Of a stretch of 64,000 nucleotides of DNA, positions 1 to 8,830 are shown piece after piece. Within the stretch, counting starts at the first letter, position 1. Each line of letters begins with the position of its first letter. This DNA comes from JAHEJV01 sp964653555 (GTDB lineage Bacteria > Myxococcota_A > UBA9160 > SMWR01), in assembly GCA_964653555.1 (NCBI GenBank), contig CAZZFT010000010.1, forward strand, positions 1-64,000. Direction: 5' to 3'. Under the pieces are notes generated by a model. It made no database searches. It saw nothing but the letters and a program-made list of their open reading frames with translations, and had not been told where the DNA came from. The translations under genes and the position numbers were made by a program.

Positions 1-57
1 GCAACCGGCGTCGCGCGCGATTGAATCGATCCGGGGCCGTGTCCTATCCTGCCCGGC

Positions 58-1290
58 GTGCCCCGACACGTGGCGATCCTGGGGGCGGGCCCTGCAGGCG
101 CCTCGCTCGCAGCCTACCTGGCGCGCTCCACGTCCCCGATCCGCGTGACGCTCTTCGACGGCGGCACGCGCCCGCCGCTCGTCGTCGGGGAATCGCTCGT
201 TCCCGCGGTGGTGCCCTTCCTGGCGCGGCTCGGGATCGAGGAGGAGGTGGCGTCCTACTCGATCCTGAAGCCCGGCGCGATCTTCCGCTTCGGCGAGGAC
301 GTCGAGCTCGCCTTCCGCTTCGACGAGGTGCGCGGCGCGCGCACCCGCTACGCCTACAACGTGCCGCGCGACCGGCTCGACGCCTCGCTGCGTGAGGCCG
401 CGCTCCGGGCCAGAGCGCACTTCGTCCCCCACCATGCGCGTCTCGAGCGCGAGGGCGAGCGGGTCCGGCTGTGCGAATCGAGCCTGGCCGACGCGGGGCT
501 CGACCGCCAGCCCGACTTCATCGTGGACGCCGGCGGCCGCGCGCGCCAGCTCGCGCGTCTGCTCGACCTGCCCACCGTGTCGGGCGACCGGCGCGACACC
601 GCGCTCCACGCCCACCTCGAGGGAGTCACCCTGATCCGGCCCGGCGACATCCACACCGATCGCCTCGAGCACGGCTGGTCGTGGCGGATCCCGCTGCCCG
701 GCCGCGTGTCGGTGGGGCTGGTGATGGACGCCGCCGTGCTGCGCGAGTTCGGCCGCGACGCCGAGGAGCAGTTCGACGCCTGTCTGCGTCACGACCCCCA
801 GCTGCGCGACTGGGGCGTCACGGCGAAGCGGATCTCGCCCGTCCTCCGCTACACGAACTACCAGCTGCGCGCGACGCGCGGGGTCGGCCCGAACTGGGCG
901 CTTCTCGGCGACGCTTTCGGCTTCATCGATCCAGTGTTCTCGAGCGGTCTGCTGATCGCCCTGGACGGCGCCTGGCAGCTCGCCCGCGCGCTCGAGGGCG
1001 GCGGCGACCGGGCGCTGCGGCGCTTCGAGCGGCGCCATCTGCGCCAGCTCGCGAACTGGCAGCGCGTGGTCCGCTACTTCTACGACGGGCGTCTGTTCAC
1101 GCTGTTCCGGATCGGCGAGGAGATGGGGTCGCGCTGGTACGCGCGCATCATGGACTTCCACTTCCGCAAGCACATGCCGCGGGTCGTCACCGGCGAGGCG
1201 ACCATCCATCCCTACAGCATGGGACTCGTCGACTTCATGGTGAAGCACGCGCTGATGGATCGGGATCCGCGCGAGCTCGCGGTGAGATGA
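58..1290 (+). CDS. FAD-dependent oxidoreductase, flavin halogenase-like
   Basis: A 410-residue flavoprotein starting at GTG 58. The dinucleotide-binding motif GAGPAG lies at residues 9-14. The halogenase hallmark WxWxIP appears as WSWRIP at residues 207-212, and Lys71 in KPGAIF sits where flavin halogenases carry their catalytic lysine. The C-terminal FAD contact GDAFGFIDPVFSSG is also seen. These features place it in the tryptophan-halogenase/geranylgeranyl-reductase superfamily. Halogenase-like members occur in aryl-polyene and xanthomonadin clusters, where true halogenation is often unproven. A second flavoprotein follows after 6 bases, so the two are probably co-transcribed. The family is fairly sure; the substrate and halogenating activity are not. 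Confidence 0.8.
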   Translation: MPRHVAILGAGPAGASLAAYLARSTSPIRVTLFDGGTRPPLVVGESLVPAVVPFLARLGIEEEVASYSILKPGAIFRFGEDVELAFRFDEVRGARTRYAYNVPRDRLDASLREAALRARAHFVPHHARLEREGERVRLCESSLADAGLDRQPDFIVDAGGRARQLARLLDLPTVSGDRRDTALHAHLEGVTLIRPGDIHTDRLEHGWSWRIPLPGRVSVGLVMDAAVLREFGRDAEEQFDACLRHDPQLRDWGVTAKRISPVLRYTNYQLRATRGVGPNWALLGDAFGFIDPVFSSGLLIALDGAWQLARALEGGGDRALRRFERRHLRQLANWQRVVRYFYDGRLFTLFRIGEEMGSRWYARIMDFHFRKHMPRVVTGEATIHPYSMGLVDFMVKHALMDRDPRELAVR

Positions 1291-1296
1291 CGCGGG

Positions 1297-2817
1297 ATGC
1301 GGTTCCACGAGGAAGCGTCCCGCGACCGCTACGACGCGATCGTCGTCGGCAGCGGACTCGGCGGGCTGACCAGCGCGGCGCTGCTGGCGCGCGCAGGACG
1401 GCGGGTGCTCGTCGTCGAACGTCACGACCGCCCCGGCGGCTACGCCCACGCCTTCCGCCGCCGCGGCTACCGCTTCGATTCGGCGGTGCACCTGGTGAGC
1501 GGCTGCGAGCCGGTGCCCTTCGAGGGTGGCGGCTTCCTCCACGAGCTCCTGTGCGCGCTCGGCGTGCGGGAGCGCTGTGACTTCGTCCGCGTCGATCCCT
1601 GCTACCGCGTCGAGTGGCCCGGCCTCACCCTCGACGCCCCGTGCGAGCTCGATCGCTTCGTCGAGGCCTACAGCGAGCGCTTCCCGCGCCAGGCGAAGAG
1701 GATCCGCGGCTTCGTCGAGGACTGCCTCACGATCCGCGGCGAGGCGAGCCGCGCCGAGGAGCAGTCGCGCGTTTCTCCCTTCGCGCGGCCCGAGCGCTTC
1801 CCGCTCCTGCTGCGCTACCGGCGCGCGGTGCTCGGCGACGTGCTCCGCGATCGCCTCGACGACCCCGGCGCCCGCGCCGCGCTCGCGGCCCTGTGGCCCT
1901 ACCTCGGTCTCCCGCCCTCGCGTGTCTCGTTCCTCTACTACGCCACCATGCTCACCAGCTACGTGGCCGACGGCGCCTTCTACTGCCGCGGAACGTTCCA
2001 GACGCTCGCCGACGCGCTGGTCGAGGCGCTGGTGCGCTTCGGCGGCGAGCTGCTGCTGCGGGTTCCGGTGCGCCGGATCTGGGTGGAGGAGGGTCGCGCC
2101 GTCGGCGTGGTGCTGGAGAGCGGGCAGCGCGTGCGCGCGCCGGTGGTGGTGTCGAACGCCGACGCGCGCCAGACGATCGGCGAGCTCGCCGGCGCCGAGC
2201 ACTTCCCCCCGCGCTACACCGCGCGCCTGCGCGCGGCGCAGTCCTCGATCTCCGCCTTCGTCGTCTACGCGGCCACCTCCCTGGATCTGTCCGCAGCCGA
2301 CCTCGCCCACGAGACCTTCCTCTATCCCGATGCCGACCACGAGCACGCCTACCGCAGCGGGCTCGACGGCGAGCCCCGCTGGCTCTCGCTGACGGTGCCG
2401 ACCGGGGTCGATCCCTCGCTCGCCCCTCCCGGCGAGCACCAGCTCGTGCTCACCACGCTGGTCGGCGCGCGCAGCGCCGCGAGCTGGCGCGACGCCAAGC
2501 CGGCGCGCATGGAGGCGATGCTGCGGCGCGCCGAGCAGAGGCTGCCGGGGCTGCTCGGCGCGTTGTCCTTCGCCGAGGCCGCGACGCCGCGCACGATGGA
2601 GCGCTACACGCGCAACGAGGAAGGGGCGATCTACGGCTTCGACGTCACGCCCGCGCAGGTGGGACCGGGACGGCTCGACAACCAGACGCCGCTCCCCGGC
2701 CTCTACCTCACCGGTCACTGGACGCGCCCCGGCGGCGGCGTGGCCGGCGTCGTCCGCTCCGGCCTGCGCACCGCCGGCCAGGTGCTCGGCGTGGAGCGGG
2801 AGCGCGAGCTGATCTAG
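1297..2817 (+). CDS. CrtI/retinol-saturase-like NAD(P)/FAD oxidoreductase
   Basis: A 506-residue protein of the phytoene desaturase / all-trans-retinol 13,14-reductase group. The FAD-binding motif GSGLGG is at residues 18-23, followed by a basic strand and ERHDRPGGYAHAF, which is typical of CrtI-type enzymes. The C-terminal signature includes GLYLTGHWTRPGGGVAGV. Members desaturate, saturate or isomerise polyenes and related lipids, usually at the membrane. Its start is 6 bases after the halogenase-like gene. No carotenoid genes are visible, so a role on another polyene or on membrane lipid is an inference from the ammonia-lyase/thioesterase pair downstream. Confidence 0.85.
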   Translation: MRFHEEASRDRYDAIVVGSGLGGLTSAALLARAGRRVLVVERHDRPGGYAHAFRRRGYRFDSAVHLVSGCEPVPFEGGGFLHELLCALGVRERCDFVRVDPCYRVEWPGLTLDAPCELDRFVEAYSERFPRQAKRIRGFVEDCLTIRGEASRAEEQSRVSPFARPERFPLLLRYRRAVLGDVLRDRLDDPGARAALAALWPYLGLPPSRVSFLYYATMLTSYVADGAFYCRGTFQTLADALVEALVRFGGELLLRVPVRRIWVEEGRAVGVVLESGQRVRAPVVVSNADARQTIGELAGAEHFPPRYTARLRAAQSSISAFVVYAATSLDLSAADLAHETFLYPDADHEHAYRSGLDGEPRWLSLTVPTGVDPSLAPPGEHQLVLTTLVGARSAASWRDAKPARMEAMLRRAEQRLPGLLGALSFAEAATPRTMERYTRNEEGAIYGFDVTPAQVGPGRLDNQTPLPGLYLTGHWTRPGGGVAGVVRSGLRTAGQVLGVERERELI

Positions 2818-2892
2818 CACCGATCGCGAGTTCGTGAACGACACATCGCCGCCGAAATCCGCCACGCCTGCCATCGGGTTCCAAGGAAGGCC

Positions 2893-2922
2893 TTGACAGC
2901 CTGTTCGCGGCAGCGGAACCAT
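2893..2922 (+). promoter_or_regulatory. Candidate sigma70-type promoter
   Basis: A perfect TTGACA lies at 2893-2898. With an 18-base spacer the downstream hexamer is AACCAT, which matches only 3 of 6 consensus positions. It is in the 227-base gap ahead of the barrel protein at 3045 and is the only good -35 box seen there. The weak -10 keeps confidence low. Confidence 0.3.
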
Positions 2923-3044
2923 GGGCAGGCTCTGTTCATCACACTCGTTGCCCCGGCGCAGCGAGAGGTCGTCCCGGGCCAACACACGGCTCGCCATCCG
3001 CAGCGAATCACACCTGTCATGCCGAGCATGGAGAGAGCGGGGAT

Positions 3045-4004
3045 ATGAAGCCGAACGCTTTCGTGAGCACCCGGGCCGATCGCACCGGGCGATCGCGCCT
3101 CTGGACGTGGACCCTGGGCTGCGCGCTCTGCGGAGTCCTGTCGGTCGTGGCGACGGCTGCGCCGGCGCGCGCGCAATCCAGGGCCTCGGAGCAGGACCTG
3201 GGTGCGGTCGGCAACAAGCTCGCCAATCCGCTCAGCGACCTGTGGGCCCTGTCGGTCAGCATCAACGCGCCCCAGTTCTTCGACGGCGATGTGAACACCG
3301 GCGACCCCGAGGTGGGCGGCGGGATGGTCTTCCAGCCCGTCATGCCGTTTCCCCTGCTCGGAGAGGGGGAGGACCAGTGGCGGATGATCACCCGGCCCGT
3401 GATCCCGCTCGTCTTCAGCAAGCCCACGCCCCGGGGTTTCAACGAGTTCAGTCACCAGGGCGGGATCGGGGACATCCAGCTGCCCTTCCTGCTGGCGCCC
3501 TCCGACCGGATCTCGGGGAACTTCATTCTCGGTGCAGGGCCGATCTTCCAGTTCCCCTCCGCCACGAGCGACGAGCTGGGCCAGGACCAGTGGGCGCTGG
3601 GTCCGGCGGTGGTGGCGGGCTACAAGACCGAGAAGGCGACCTTCGGTGTGTTCCCGAACTACTTCTGGAAGATCGGATCGGCCGGCCAGGACTCGAACGA
3701 GCCCGACATCAATCAGATGGGCCTGCTCTACTTCTTCAACTACAAGCTGGCCGATGCCTGGCAGATCGGGTTCAACCCGACGATCACCTACAACCACAAG
3801 GCGTCCTCGGGCAACAAGTGGAACGTCCCCGTCGGTCTCTACGTCGGCCGGACGATCAAGGTGGGCCCGCTGCCGGTGAACATCAAGGTCGGCGGCGAGT
3901 ACTCGGTGATCAGCGAGGACGTCTTCGGGCAGCGCTTCCAGTTCCGGATCCAGGTGACCCCGGTGATCCCGTCGCTGGTCAGGGAACCGGTCCTCGGCCG
4001 ATAG
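3045..4004 (+). CDS. Outer-membrane beta-barrel protein (MetA-pathway/transporter-like)
   Basis: A 319-residue protein with a cleavable signal peptide. A basic start and a hydrophobic run near residues 22-45 are followed by an Ala-rich cleavage site just before AQSRAS. The rest is alternating short strands rich in aromatic and Gly residues, with PFLLAPSDRISGNFILGAG and a C-terminal FRIQVTPVIPS segment. This is the pattern of the putative outer-membrane MetA-pathway/phenol-degradation family (about 300 residues). The start is supported by GAGCGGGG 4-11 bases upstream of ATG. It stands alone in its transcript and converges with the CRTAC1 gene. Transported substrate unknown. Confidence 0.75.
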   Translation: MKPNAFVSTRADRTGRSRLWTWTLGCALCGVLSVVATAAPARAQSRASEQDLGAVGNKLANPLSDLWALSVSINAPQFFDGDVNTGDPEVGGGMVFQPVMPFPLLGEGEDQWRMITRPVIPLVFSKPTPRGFNEFSHQGGIGDIQLPFLLAPSDRISGNFILGAGPIFQFPSATSDELGQDQWALGPAVVAGYKTEKATFGVFPNYFWKIGSAGQDSNEPDINQMGLLYFFNYKLADAWQIGFNPTITYNHKASSGNKWNVPVGLYVGRTIKVGPLPVNIKVGGEYSVISEDVFGQRFQFRIQVTPVIPSLVREPVLGR

Positions 4005-4005
4005 C

Positions 4006-4596
4006 TCAGCGGGGCGCGCCGCCGCCGCTCGCCATCTCGCGGGGCTCGCCCTCGCGCAGCTCGAGCCGCTGGTCGGCGGCCACGTCCGTCAGCACCTCCC
4101 GCTGGCCCGAAGGCCAGTGGATCTCCAGCGCGTCCACGCGCTCGGCGGTGCCCAGGCCGAAGTGCAGCACGAGCGAGGAGCTGGAGATGAAGCCCTTGCC
4201 GGCCGAGACCTGCTGGACCGTCCGCCGCGCGCCCACCCGGGCGATCACGGTCGCGCCGATCGCGTCGCGGTTGCTCTTGGTGCCCTCGAGCTTCACCTGG
4301 AGCCAGTGGCCCGCCTCGCCGCGCCCCATCAGCAGTACCGCGGGCTTGTCGAGGTTCTGGATCGCGAGGTCGAGCCGACCGTCGCGGTCGTAGTCGGCCA
4401 CCGCCACGCCGCGCCCGTCCTCGGCGCGGTTCGCGAAGGTGAGGTAGCCCACCTCCTCGAAGCGCTGGTTGCCGCGGTTCCAGAACAGCGCGTTGCGCTC
4501 GCGGCCGTTGAGCGAGTTCGGACCGACGTCGGTCGGGTCTCCCTCGCCTCCCCAGGTGCTGGAACGTCGACCGACGTTCTCGATCACGAGATCCAT
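4006..4596 (-). CDS. C-terminal part of CRTAC1 (ASPIC/UnbV) protein after in-frame TGA
   Basis: A 196-codon frame that begins ATG immediately after the TGA ending the upstream segment and is in exactly the same reading frame. It carries one more FG-GAP/VCBS repeat (VADYDRDGRLDLAIQN) and then the ASPIC/UnbV domain (NRDAIGATVIARVG through VDALEIHWPSGQREVL). In the CRTAC1 family these parts are normally one polypeptide with the segment encoded at 4597-6204. Alone, this piece has no signal peptide and half a propeller. Options are a nonsense mutation, readthrough, selenocysteine insertion (see the hairpin at 4562-4579) or coupled restart at TGAATG. Confidence 0.8.
   Translation of the reverse strand: MDLVIENVGRRSSTWGGEGDPTDVGPNSLNGRERNALFWNRGNQRFEEVGYLTFANRAEDGRGVAVADYDRDGRLDLAIQNLDKPAVLLMGRGEAGHWLQVKLEGTKSNRDAIGATVIARVGARRTVQQVSAGKGFISSSSLVLHFGLGTAERVDALEIHWPSGQREVLTDVAADQRLELREGEPREMASGGGAPR
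4562..4579 (-). promoter_or_regulatory. SECIS-like hairpin after in-frame TGA
   Basis: On the minus strand GAACGTC-GGTC-GACGTTC forms a perfect 7-bp stem with a GGUC loop. It begins 17 bases after the TGA at 4599-4597, and the loop begins after 24 bases. Published bacterial SECIS rules (G in the first two loop bases, 4-16 bp upper stem, 16-37 bases from UGA to loop) are all met, and the loop equals that of E. coli fdhF. A lower GTG/CAC pairing is possible. There is no bulged U and no Cys near the TGA, so function is unproven; an 18-base palindrome could arise by chance. Confidence 0.4.
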
Positions 4597-6204
4597 TCAC
4601 AAGTCGTCCTTGAGAGGACCCGTGATGAAGCCGTTCAACGCGTAGACGTCGAGGTAGCCGTCGTTGTCGAAGTCGAGCCAGACCGTCGCCCAGGACCAGC
4701 CGTGGGCGTCGACACCCATCTCGTGGGCGCGCTCGACGAAGGTGCCGTCGCCCTGGTTCTCGTAGAAGCGGTTGCCGCGGAACCAGGCGCGCACGTACTC
4801 GCGCACCCGGGAGCGGAACATCCAGTCCACGAAGCCCGGCACCCTGCGGATCTGGAAGTCGGGGGCCTCCAGCACCCAGCCGGCGTTCGAGGACATGCCG
4901 CCGACGAAGAGGTCGAGATCGCCGTCGCCGTCGTAGTCGCCCCAGTCGGCGCCCATCGCCGCCACCGGCGCGTCGACGCCGGCGTCCGCCGCGACCTCGT
5001 CGAAGTCGCCGTGGCCGTCGTTGCGGTAGAGCATGCTGGTGCCGAAGTCGTTGCCGACGAAGAGATCCTCGTCGCCGTCGCCGTCGTAGTCGGCCGCGAC
5101 CGGCGTGAGCGCCCAGCCCCGGTTGCCCAGGCCGGCGCGGCGGGTGGCGTCGCGGAAGGTGCCGTCGCCCTCGTTCAGGAACAGCTGGTCGGGCTCGGCG
5201 TTGTGCGACCAGGGCGGGTCGGGGGCGCGGCGGTACTCGTCCTCGTGGTTGGCGAGGTAGAGATCGAGGAAGCCGTCGCCGTCGAAGTCGGCGACGCTCG
5301 CGCTGACCGTGCGCTCGGCGGTGTGCAGGCCCGAGTCGGAGACGACGGTGAAGCGCCGGCCGTCGCCGCGCAGCAGCAGGGGCTGGCCGAACTCGGCCCC
5401 GACGAACAGGTCCTGGAAGCCGTCGTTGTCGAAGTCCGCGGCGATCACGACGCTCAGGATCCGCTCGCCCACGGGCAGCTCGTCGCCGACGCCCCAGTCC
5501 TCGGAGACCTGGTGGAACACGCCCTGCTCGTTCCGGAACACGTCGACGCGGCCGCCCGAGGCGAGCACGAGGTCGTCCCAGCCGTCGCCGTCGAGATCCG
5601 CCGCGGCGATCCCCGAGCCGTACACGTAACGGTGCGGGACCCCCTTCGGATCGATCTTGTCCTTGCCCTCGTGGCGGAACCAGAGGGCGCGCGTCAGGGT
5701 CTCGTCGAAGAAGTGCGCCGCGGGCTGGGGAACCACGACGAAGGGGGTCGGGACGTCGCGGGCGATGCGCCAGGCGCCCCCCTCGTGCACCAGCTCGAAC
5801 TCCTTCTGCTGGCGCACGACGCGCCGCTCGCCCTCCAGGCCGATCCCCTCGAGCTTGAGGCGGATCCAGCCGCGCACCGGCTGCGCCTCGAGGTCGACGC
5901 GGTCGATGAAGCCGCTCCCGTACTCCACCTTCGAGAAGGTGGCGAGCAGCTCCAGGCTCGGAGCGAGCTGATCGGGGAGGGCGTCCGGGCTGAAGGTGTC
6001 GGCGATCCGGGCCGGGTCGCCGGACTGGAAGGACTCGGGGTACGCGTGGTGGAGGAGGCGGTGGATCGGGTTGATCACCTCCTCGCGGGTGTTCCGCCAC
6101 TTCGCGTCGGTGGCGCAGCCGACGAGGGTCGCCCCGCAAAGGGCGAGCGCGGACAGCAGCGAGAGGATCGGGCGCGGCTTTCCCACGGCGGCGAAATCTA
6201 TCAT
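4597..6204 (-). CDS. CRTAC1-family FG-GAP/VCBS lipoprotein, N-terminal part
   Basis: A 535-residue surface or periplasmic lipoprotein. The start at 6204 (MIDFAAVGKP) is preferred over GTG 6294 because it puts a type II signal peptide at the N terminus with lipobox LVGC (Cys30). At least six Ca-binding FG-GAP/VCBS repeats follow, such as ADLDGDGWDDL, ADFDNDGFQDLF, ADYDGDGDEDLF and LDFDNDGYLDVY, forming most of an integrin-type propeller. The frame ends at TGA 4599-4597 right after GPLKDDL and continues in frame as the ASPIC/UnbV part. Read through, the product would be 732 residues, normal for the family, with position 536 decoded from UGA. It is divergent from the BamE-like gene. Confidence 0.85.
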   Translation of the reverse strand: MIDFAAVGKPRPILSLLSALALCGATLVGCATDAKWRNTREEVINPIHRLLHHAYPESFQSGDPARIADTFSPDALPDQLAPSLELLATFSKVEYGSGFIDRVDLEAQPVRGWIRLKLEGIGLEGERRVVRQQKEFELVHEGGAWRIARDVPTPFVVVPQPAAHFFDETLTRALWFRHEGKDKIDPKGVPHRYVYGSGIAAADLDGDGWDDLVLASGGRVDVFRNEQGVFHQVSEDWGVGDELPVGERILSVVIAADFDNDGFQDLFVGAEFGQPLLLRGDGRRFTVVSDSGLHTAERTVSASVADFDGDGFLDLYLANHEDEYRRAPDPPWSHNAEPDQLFLNEGDGTFRDATRRAGLGNRGWALTPVAADYDGDGDEDLFVGNDFGTSMLYRNDGHGDFDEVAADAGVDAPVAAMGADWGDYDGDGDLDLFVGGMSSNAGWVLEAPDFQIRRVPGFVDWMFRSRVREYVRAWFRGNRFYENQGDGTFVERAHEMGVDAHGWSWATVWLDFDNDGYLDVYALNGFITGPLKDDL

Positions 6205-6308
6205 CCCCGGCCGGTCCTGCGCCTCCCGTTTCGCGCGCCCGGTGGGGCTGATACGCTGCGCCCGTTCGCGCGTCCGGGTCCCGGGCGGCGCCACGGGGAG
6301 GTTGGCTC

Positions 6309-6734
6309 ATGCGTTCGAAGAGCGTGTTCGCGATGGGTTTTGCGGTGGTGACACTGTCTCTGGCTGCTCTGTTCCTCGGCGCTTGCGCCTCCGGCGGCTC
6401 CTCGAGCGGCACGCAGGCCTCCTCCGGGTCGTCGGAGCCGGCGAAGACCGCGCCGCCGAAGGGCGTCGCGCCCCCGGCGGGCTCCAAGATGGCGAAGCTG
6501 CAGCTCAAAATGACGCCCGAACAGGTGACGGAGATCATGGGCGCGCCCACGGGCCAGAAGAACTACATCACCGGCAAGGCCTTCAATCCCTTCACGGCCT
6601 ACGGCAACGACTCCGGCAGCCGCATGGAGTACGCCTACAAAGGCGAGGGCCGCGTGGTGTTCGCGGTGCCGCGCTGGGGTGGCTCGATGAAGGTCGTGCG
6701 GATCGACTACGACCCGGCCGAAGACGGCAACTGA
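6309..6734 (+). CDS. BamE/SmpA-OmlA-like lipoprotein
   Basis: A 141-residue lipoprotein. The signal peptide ends in lipobox LGAC with Cys26, followed by a Ser/Gly/Pro-rich linker to about residue 60. The C-terminal domain has LKMTPEQVTEIMGAPT, the helix-turn signature of the SmpA/OmlA (BamE) fold, and ends in two beta strands. Proteins of this fold act in the periplasm, either as the BamE subunit of outer-membrane protein assembly or as unrelated small lipoproteins. The start is supported by GGGGAGG upstream. It shares a 104-base divergent spacer with the CRTAC1 gene. Assignment to BamE itself is not secure. Confidence 0.8.
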   Translation: MRSKSVFAMGFAVVTLSLAALFLGACASGGSSSGTQASSGSSEPAKTAPPKGVAPPAGSKMAKLQLKMTPEQVTEIMGAPTGQKNYITGKAFNPFTAYGNDSGSRMEYAYKGEGRVVFAVPRWGGSMKVVRIDYDPAEDGN

Positions 6735-6758
6735 TCCGCCGTCGACGTCCAGGCCCCG

Positions 6759-8312
6759 GTGAGCACGCAGGCCATCCCCCGCATCGCGCCCGGTGGGTCC
6801 GGCGAGACCGTCGTGGTCGGCGGGACGCCCCTGGACATCGACGCCCTGGTCCGCGTCGCGCGCGGTGGCGCGCAGGTGGCGCTCGACGCCGATCCCGCCT
6901 ATCGCGCGCGCCTCGAGGCGGGACGCCGCGCCCTCGAGGTCGCGTTGCGGGAGGGGCGCCCGGTGTACGGCGTGACCACGGGGGTGGGCGCCTCCCAGGG
7001 CAGCGCGATTCCCGAGGCCGAGCGCAAGCTCGTCACCCAGAACCTGCTGCGCTTCCACGGCTGCGGTACGGGTCGCGCGCTCGACGCCGAGGAGGCATGT
7101 GCCGTGGTGGTCGCTCGGCTGGCGTCGCTCGCGCGCGGCTACTCGGCCGTGCGCCCGGTGGTGCTGGAGCGACTGTGCCAGCTCGTGAACCGCGGGATCG
7201 TCCCCCGCATTCCCGAGGAGGGATCGGTCGGCGCGAGCGGCGACCTGACGCCGCTGTCCTACCTGGCCGCGCTGCTGGTCGGCGAGCGCGAGGCGCTGGT
7301 GGCGGGCGAGACGGTCCCCGCGGAGGAGGCGCTGCGCCGGGCGGGGCTCGAGCCGCTCGCGCTCGAGCCCAAGGAGAGCCTCGCGATCATGAACGGCACC
7401 AGCGTGATGACCGCGCTGGCCTGTCTCGCCGTGGACCGCGCGGCGCGTCTGGCGCGCTGGGCCTGCGCGATCACCGCGATGACCTCGCGGGCGATCGCCG
7501 GCAACCCGCGGCATTTCGACGACGCGATCTTCGCCCTCAAGCCCCACCCCGGCACGCGCCGGGCGGCGGCGTGGATTCGCGAGGATCTGGCGCCGAGCGA
7601 GGGCATCCGACCCGCTCGCCTCCAGGACGTCTACTCCGTGCGCTGCGCGCCCCACGTGGTCGGTGTTCTGCTCGACGCGCTCGCCTTCGCGCGGCAGGCG
7701 CTCGAGATCGAGCTGAACGGGGTGAACGACAACCCGATCGTGGACCCGGACTCGGGTGAGGTGCACCACGGCGGGAACTTCTACGGAGGCCACGTCGCCT
7801 TCGCGATGGACGGCTTGAAGAGCGCCGTCGCCAGTGTCGTCGATCTGCTCGACCGCCAGATGCAGCTCCTGTGCGCGCCGACCTCGAGCGGGGGGCTGCC
7901 GGCGAACCTCAGCGCGGGGGGGACCGGCTGCCACGGCTTCAAGGCGATGGGGATCAGCACCTCGGCGCTCGCCGCCGAGGCACTCAAGCTGACCCTGCCG
8001 GCGGCGTCCTTCAGCCGCAGCACCGAGTCGCACAACCAGGACAAGGTGAGCATGGGGACGATCGCCGCGCGCGACTGCCGCCGGATCCTCGAGCTCGGCG
8101 AGACGGTCGCGGCGATCGTGCTGCTCGCGGACTGCCAGGCCCTCGAGCTGCGCGGCGATTCGCCCGGGGCCGGCCGCACGCGGGCGATCCGCGAGGCGGT
8201 GCGCCGCGCGGTGCCGGCCCTCTCCGAGGACCGGCGTCAGGACCGCGACATCGAGCGCGTGCTCGCCCTCTACCGGACGCGCGAGCTCGTCTTCGACGCG
8301 AAGACCGCCTGA
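6759..8312 (+). CDS. MIO-type aromatic amino acid ammonia-lyase (HAL/PAL/TAL family)
   Basis: A 517-residue homotetramer-type lyase that eliminates ammonia from histidine, phenylalanine or tyrosine. The prosthetic MIO group would form from Ala159-Ser160-Gly161. The catalytic tyrosine is in YGVTTGVG (Tyr70), and NDNPIV and FSRSTESHNQD further mark the active site. The selectivity position reads Phe99-His100, not the Ser-His of typical HutH, so histidine is not the obvious substrate. The thioesterase starts 4 bases downstream. Ammonia-lyase plus hot-dog thioesterase is a recurring pair in aryl-polyene clusters, where the lyase supplies a cinnamate or coumarate starter; that role is inferred. 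No urocanase or other hut gene is adjacent. Confidence 0.9.
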   Translation: MSTQAIPRIAPGGSGETVVVGGTPLDIDALVRVARGGAQVALDADPAYRARLEAGRRALEVALREGRPVYGVTTGVGASQGSAIPEAERKLVTQNLLRFHGCGTGRALDAEEACAVVVARLASLARGYSAVRPVVLERLCQLVNRGIVPRIPEEGSVGASGDLTPLSYLAALLVGEREALVAGETVPAEEALRRAGLEPLALEPKESLAIMNGTSVMTALACLAVDRAARLARWACAITAMTSRAIAGNPRHFDDAIFALKPHPGTRRAAAWIREDLAPSEGIRPARLQDVYSVRCAPHVVGVLLDALAFARQALEIELNGVNDNPIVDPDSGEVHHGGNFYGGHVAFAMDGLKSAVASVVDLLDRQMQLLCAPTSSGGLPANLSAGGTGCHGFKAMGISTSALAAEALKLTLPAASFSRSTESHNQDKVSMGTIAARDCRRILELGETVAAIVLLADCQALELRGDSPGAGRTRAIREAVRRAVPALSEDRRQDRDIERVLALYRTRELVFDAKTA

Positions 8313-8315
8313 GCC

Positions 8316-8774
8316 GTGTCGGGTCCGGGGACGCGCGGAGTGCGGCGGATCGCGGAGACCCGGCCCGGCCTCCACGAGACTCGTGTCGAGATGGACGTGC
8401 CCTTCCACCACGTGGACGCGCTCGGGATCGTCTGGCACGGTCACTACCCGAAGTACTTCGAGGCGGCGGGGATGGCGCTCCTGCGCTCGCTGCGCCTCGA
8501 CGGCGGCGACCTCGTCGGCGGGCGCTATCGCCTGGTCGTGATCGAGTCGGGCGTCCGCCACGCGTTTCCGCTGCGCTATGCCGACTGCGTATCGATCCGG
8601 GCCTGGATCGCCGACTACGCGCGCCGGCTCACGATCCGCTACGAGATCCGCAACGAGACCCACGGCCGCCGCGCGGCTCGGGGCTTCACCACCCTCGCCA
8701 CGCTGGACGCCGAAGGTCGCCTGCGCCTCGAGACGCCGGCGGCGATCGTGGCCCGTATCTGCGGCGAGGACTGA
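8316..8774 (+). CDS. Acyl-CoA/ACP thioesterase, YbgC/4HBT hot-dog family
   Basis: A 152-residue hot-dog protein with a GTG start 4 bases after the ammonia-lyase stop. The N-terminal helix carries HVDALGIVWHGHYPKYFE, the YbgC/4-hydroxybenzoyl-CoA thioesterase signature with catalytic Asp34. The rest is the expected five-strand sheet. The family hydrolyses acyl-CoA or acyl-ACP thioesters in the cytoplasm. Tight linkage to the ammonia-lyase is the arrangement seen in aryl-polyene gene clusters, where such a thioesterase may release the chain. Substrate not determinable from sequence. Confidence 0.88.
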   Translation: MSGPGTRGVRRIAETRPGLHETRVEMDVPFHHVDALGIVWHGHYPKYFEAAGMALLRSLRLDGGDLVGGRYRLVVIESGVRHAFPLRYADCVSIRAWIADYARRLTIRYEIRNETHGRRAARGFTTLATLDAEGRLRLETPAAIVARICGED

Positions 8775-8830
8775 CGGGCTACCGCCCCGCCGGCGGCCCG
8801 GGTAGCATGCGCTCTCCGACGGAGGATCCC

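Noticed and set aside
6205..6294. Extended GTG start for the CRTAC1 gene
   Set aside because: It would bury the lipoprotein signal peptide behind 30 Arg-rich residues; ATG 6204 is better.
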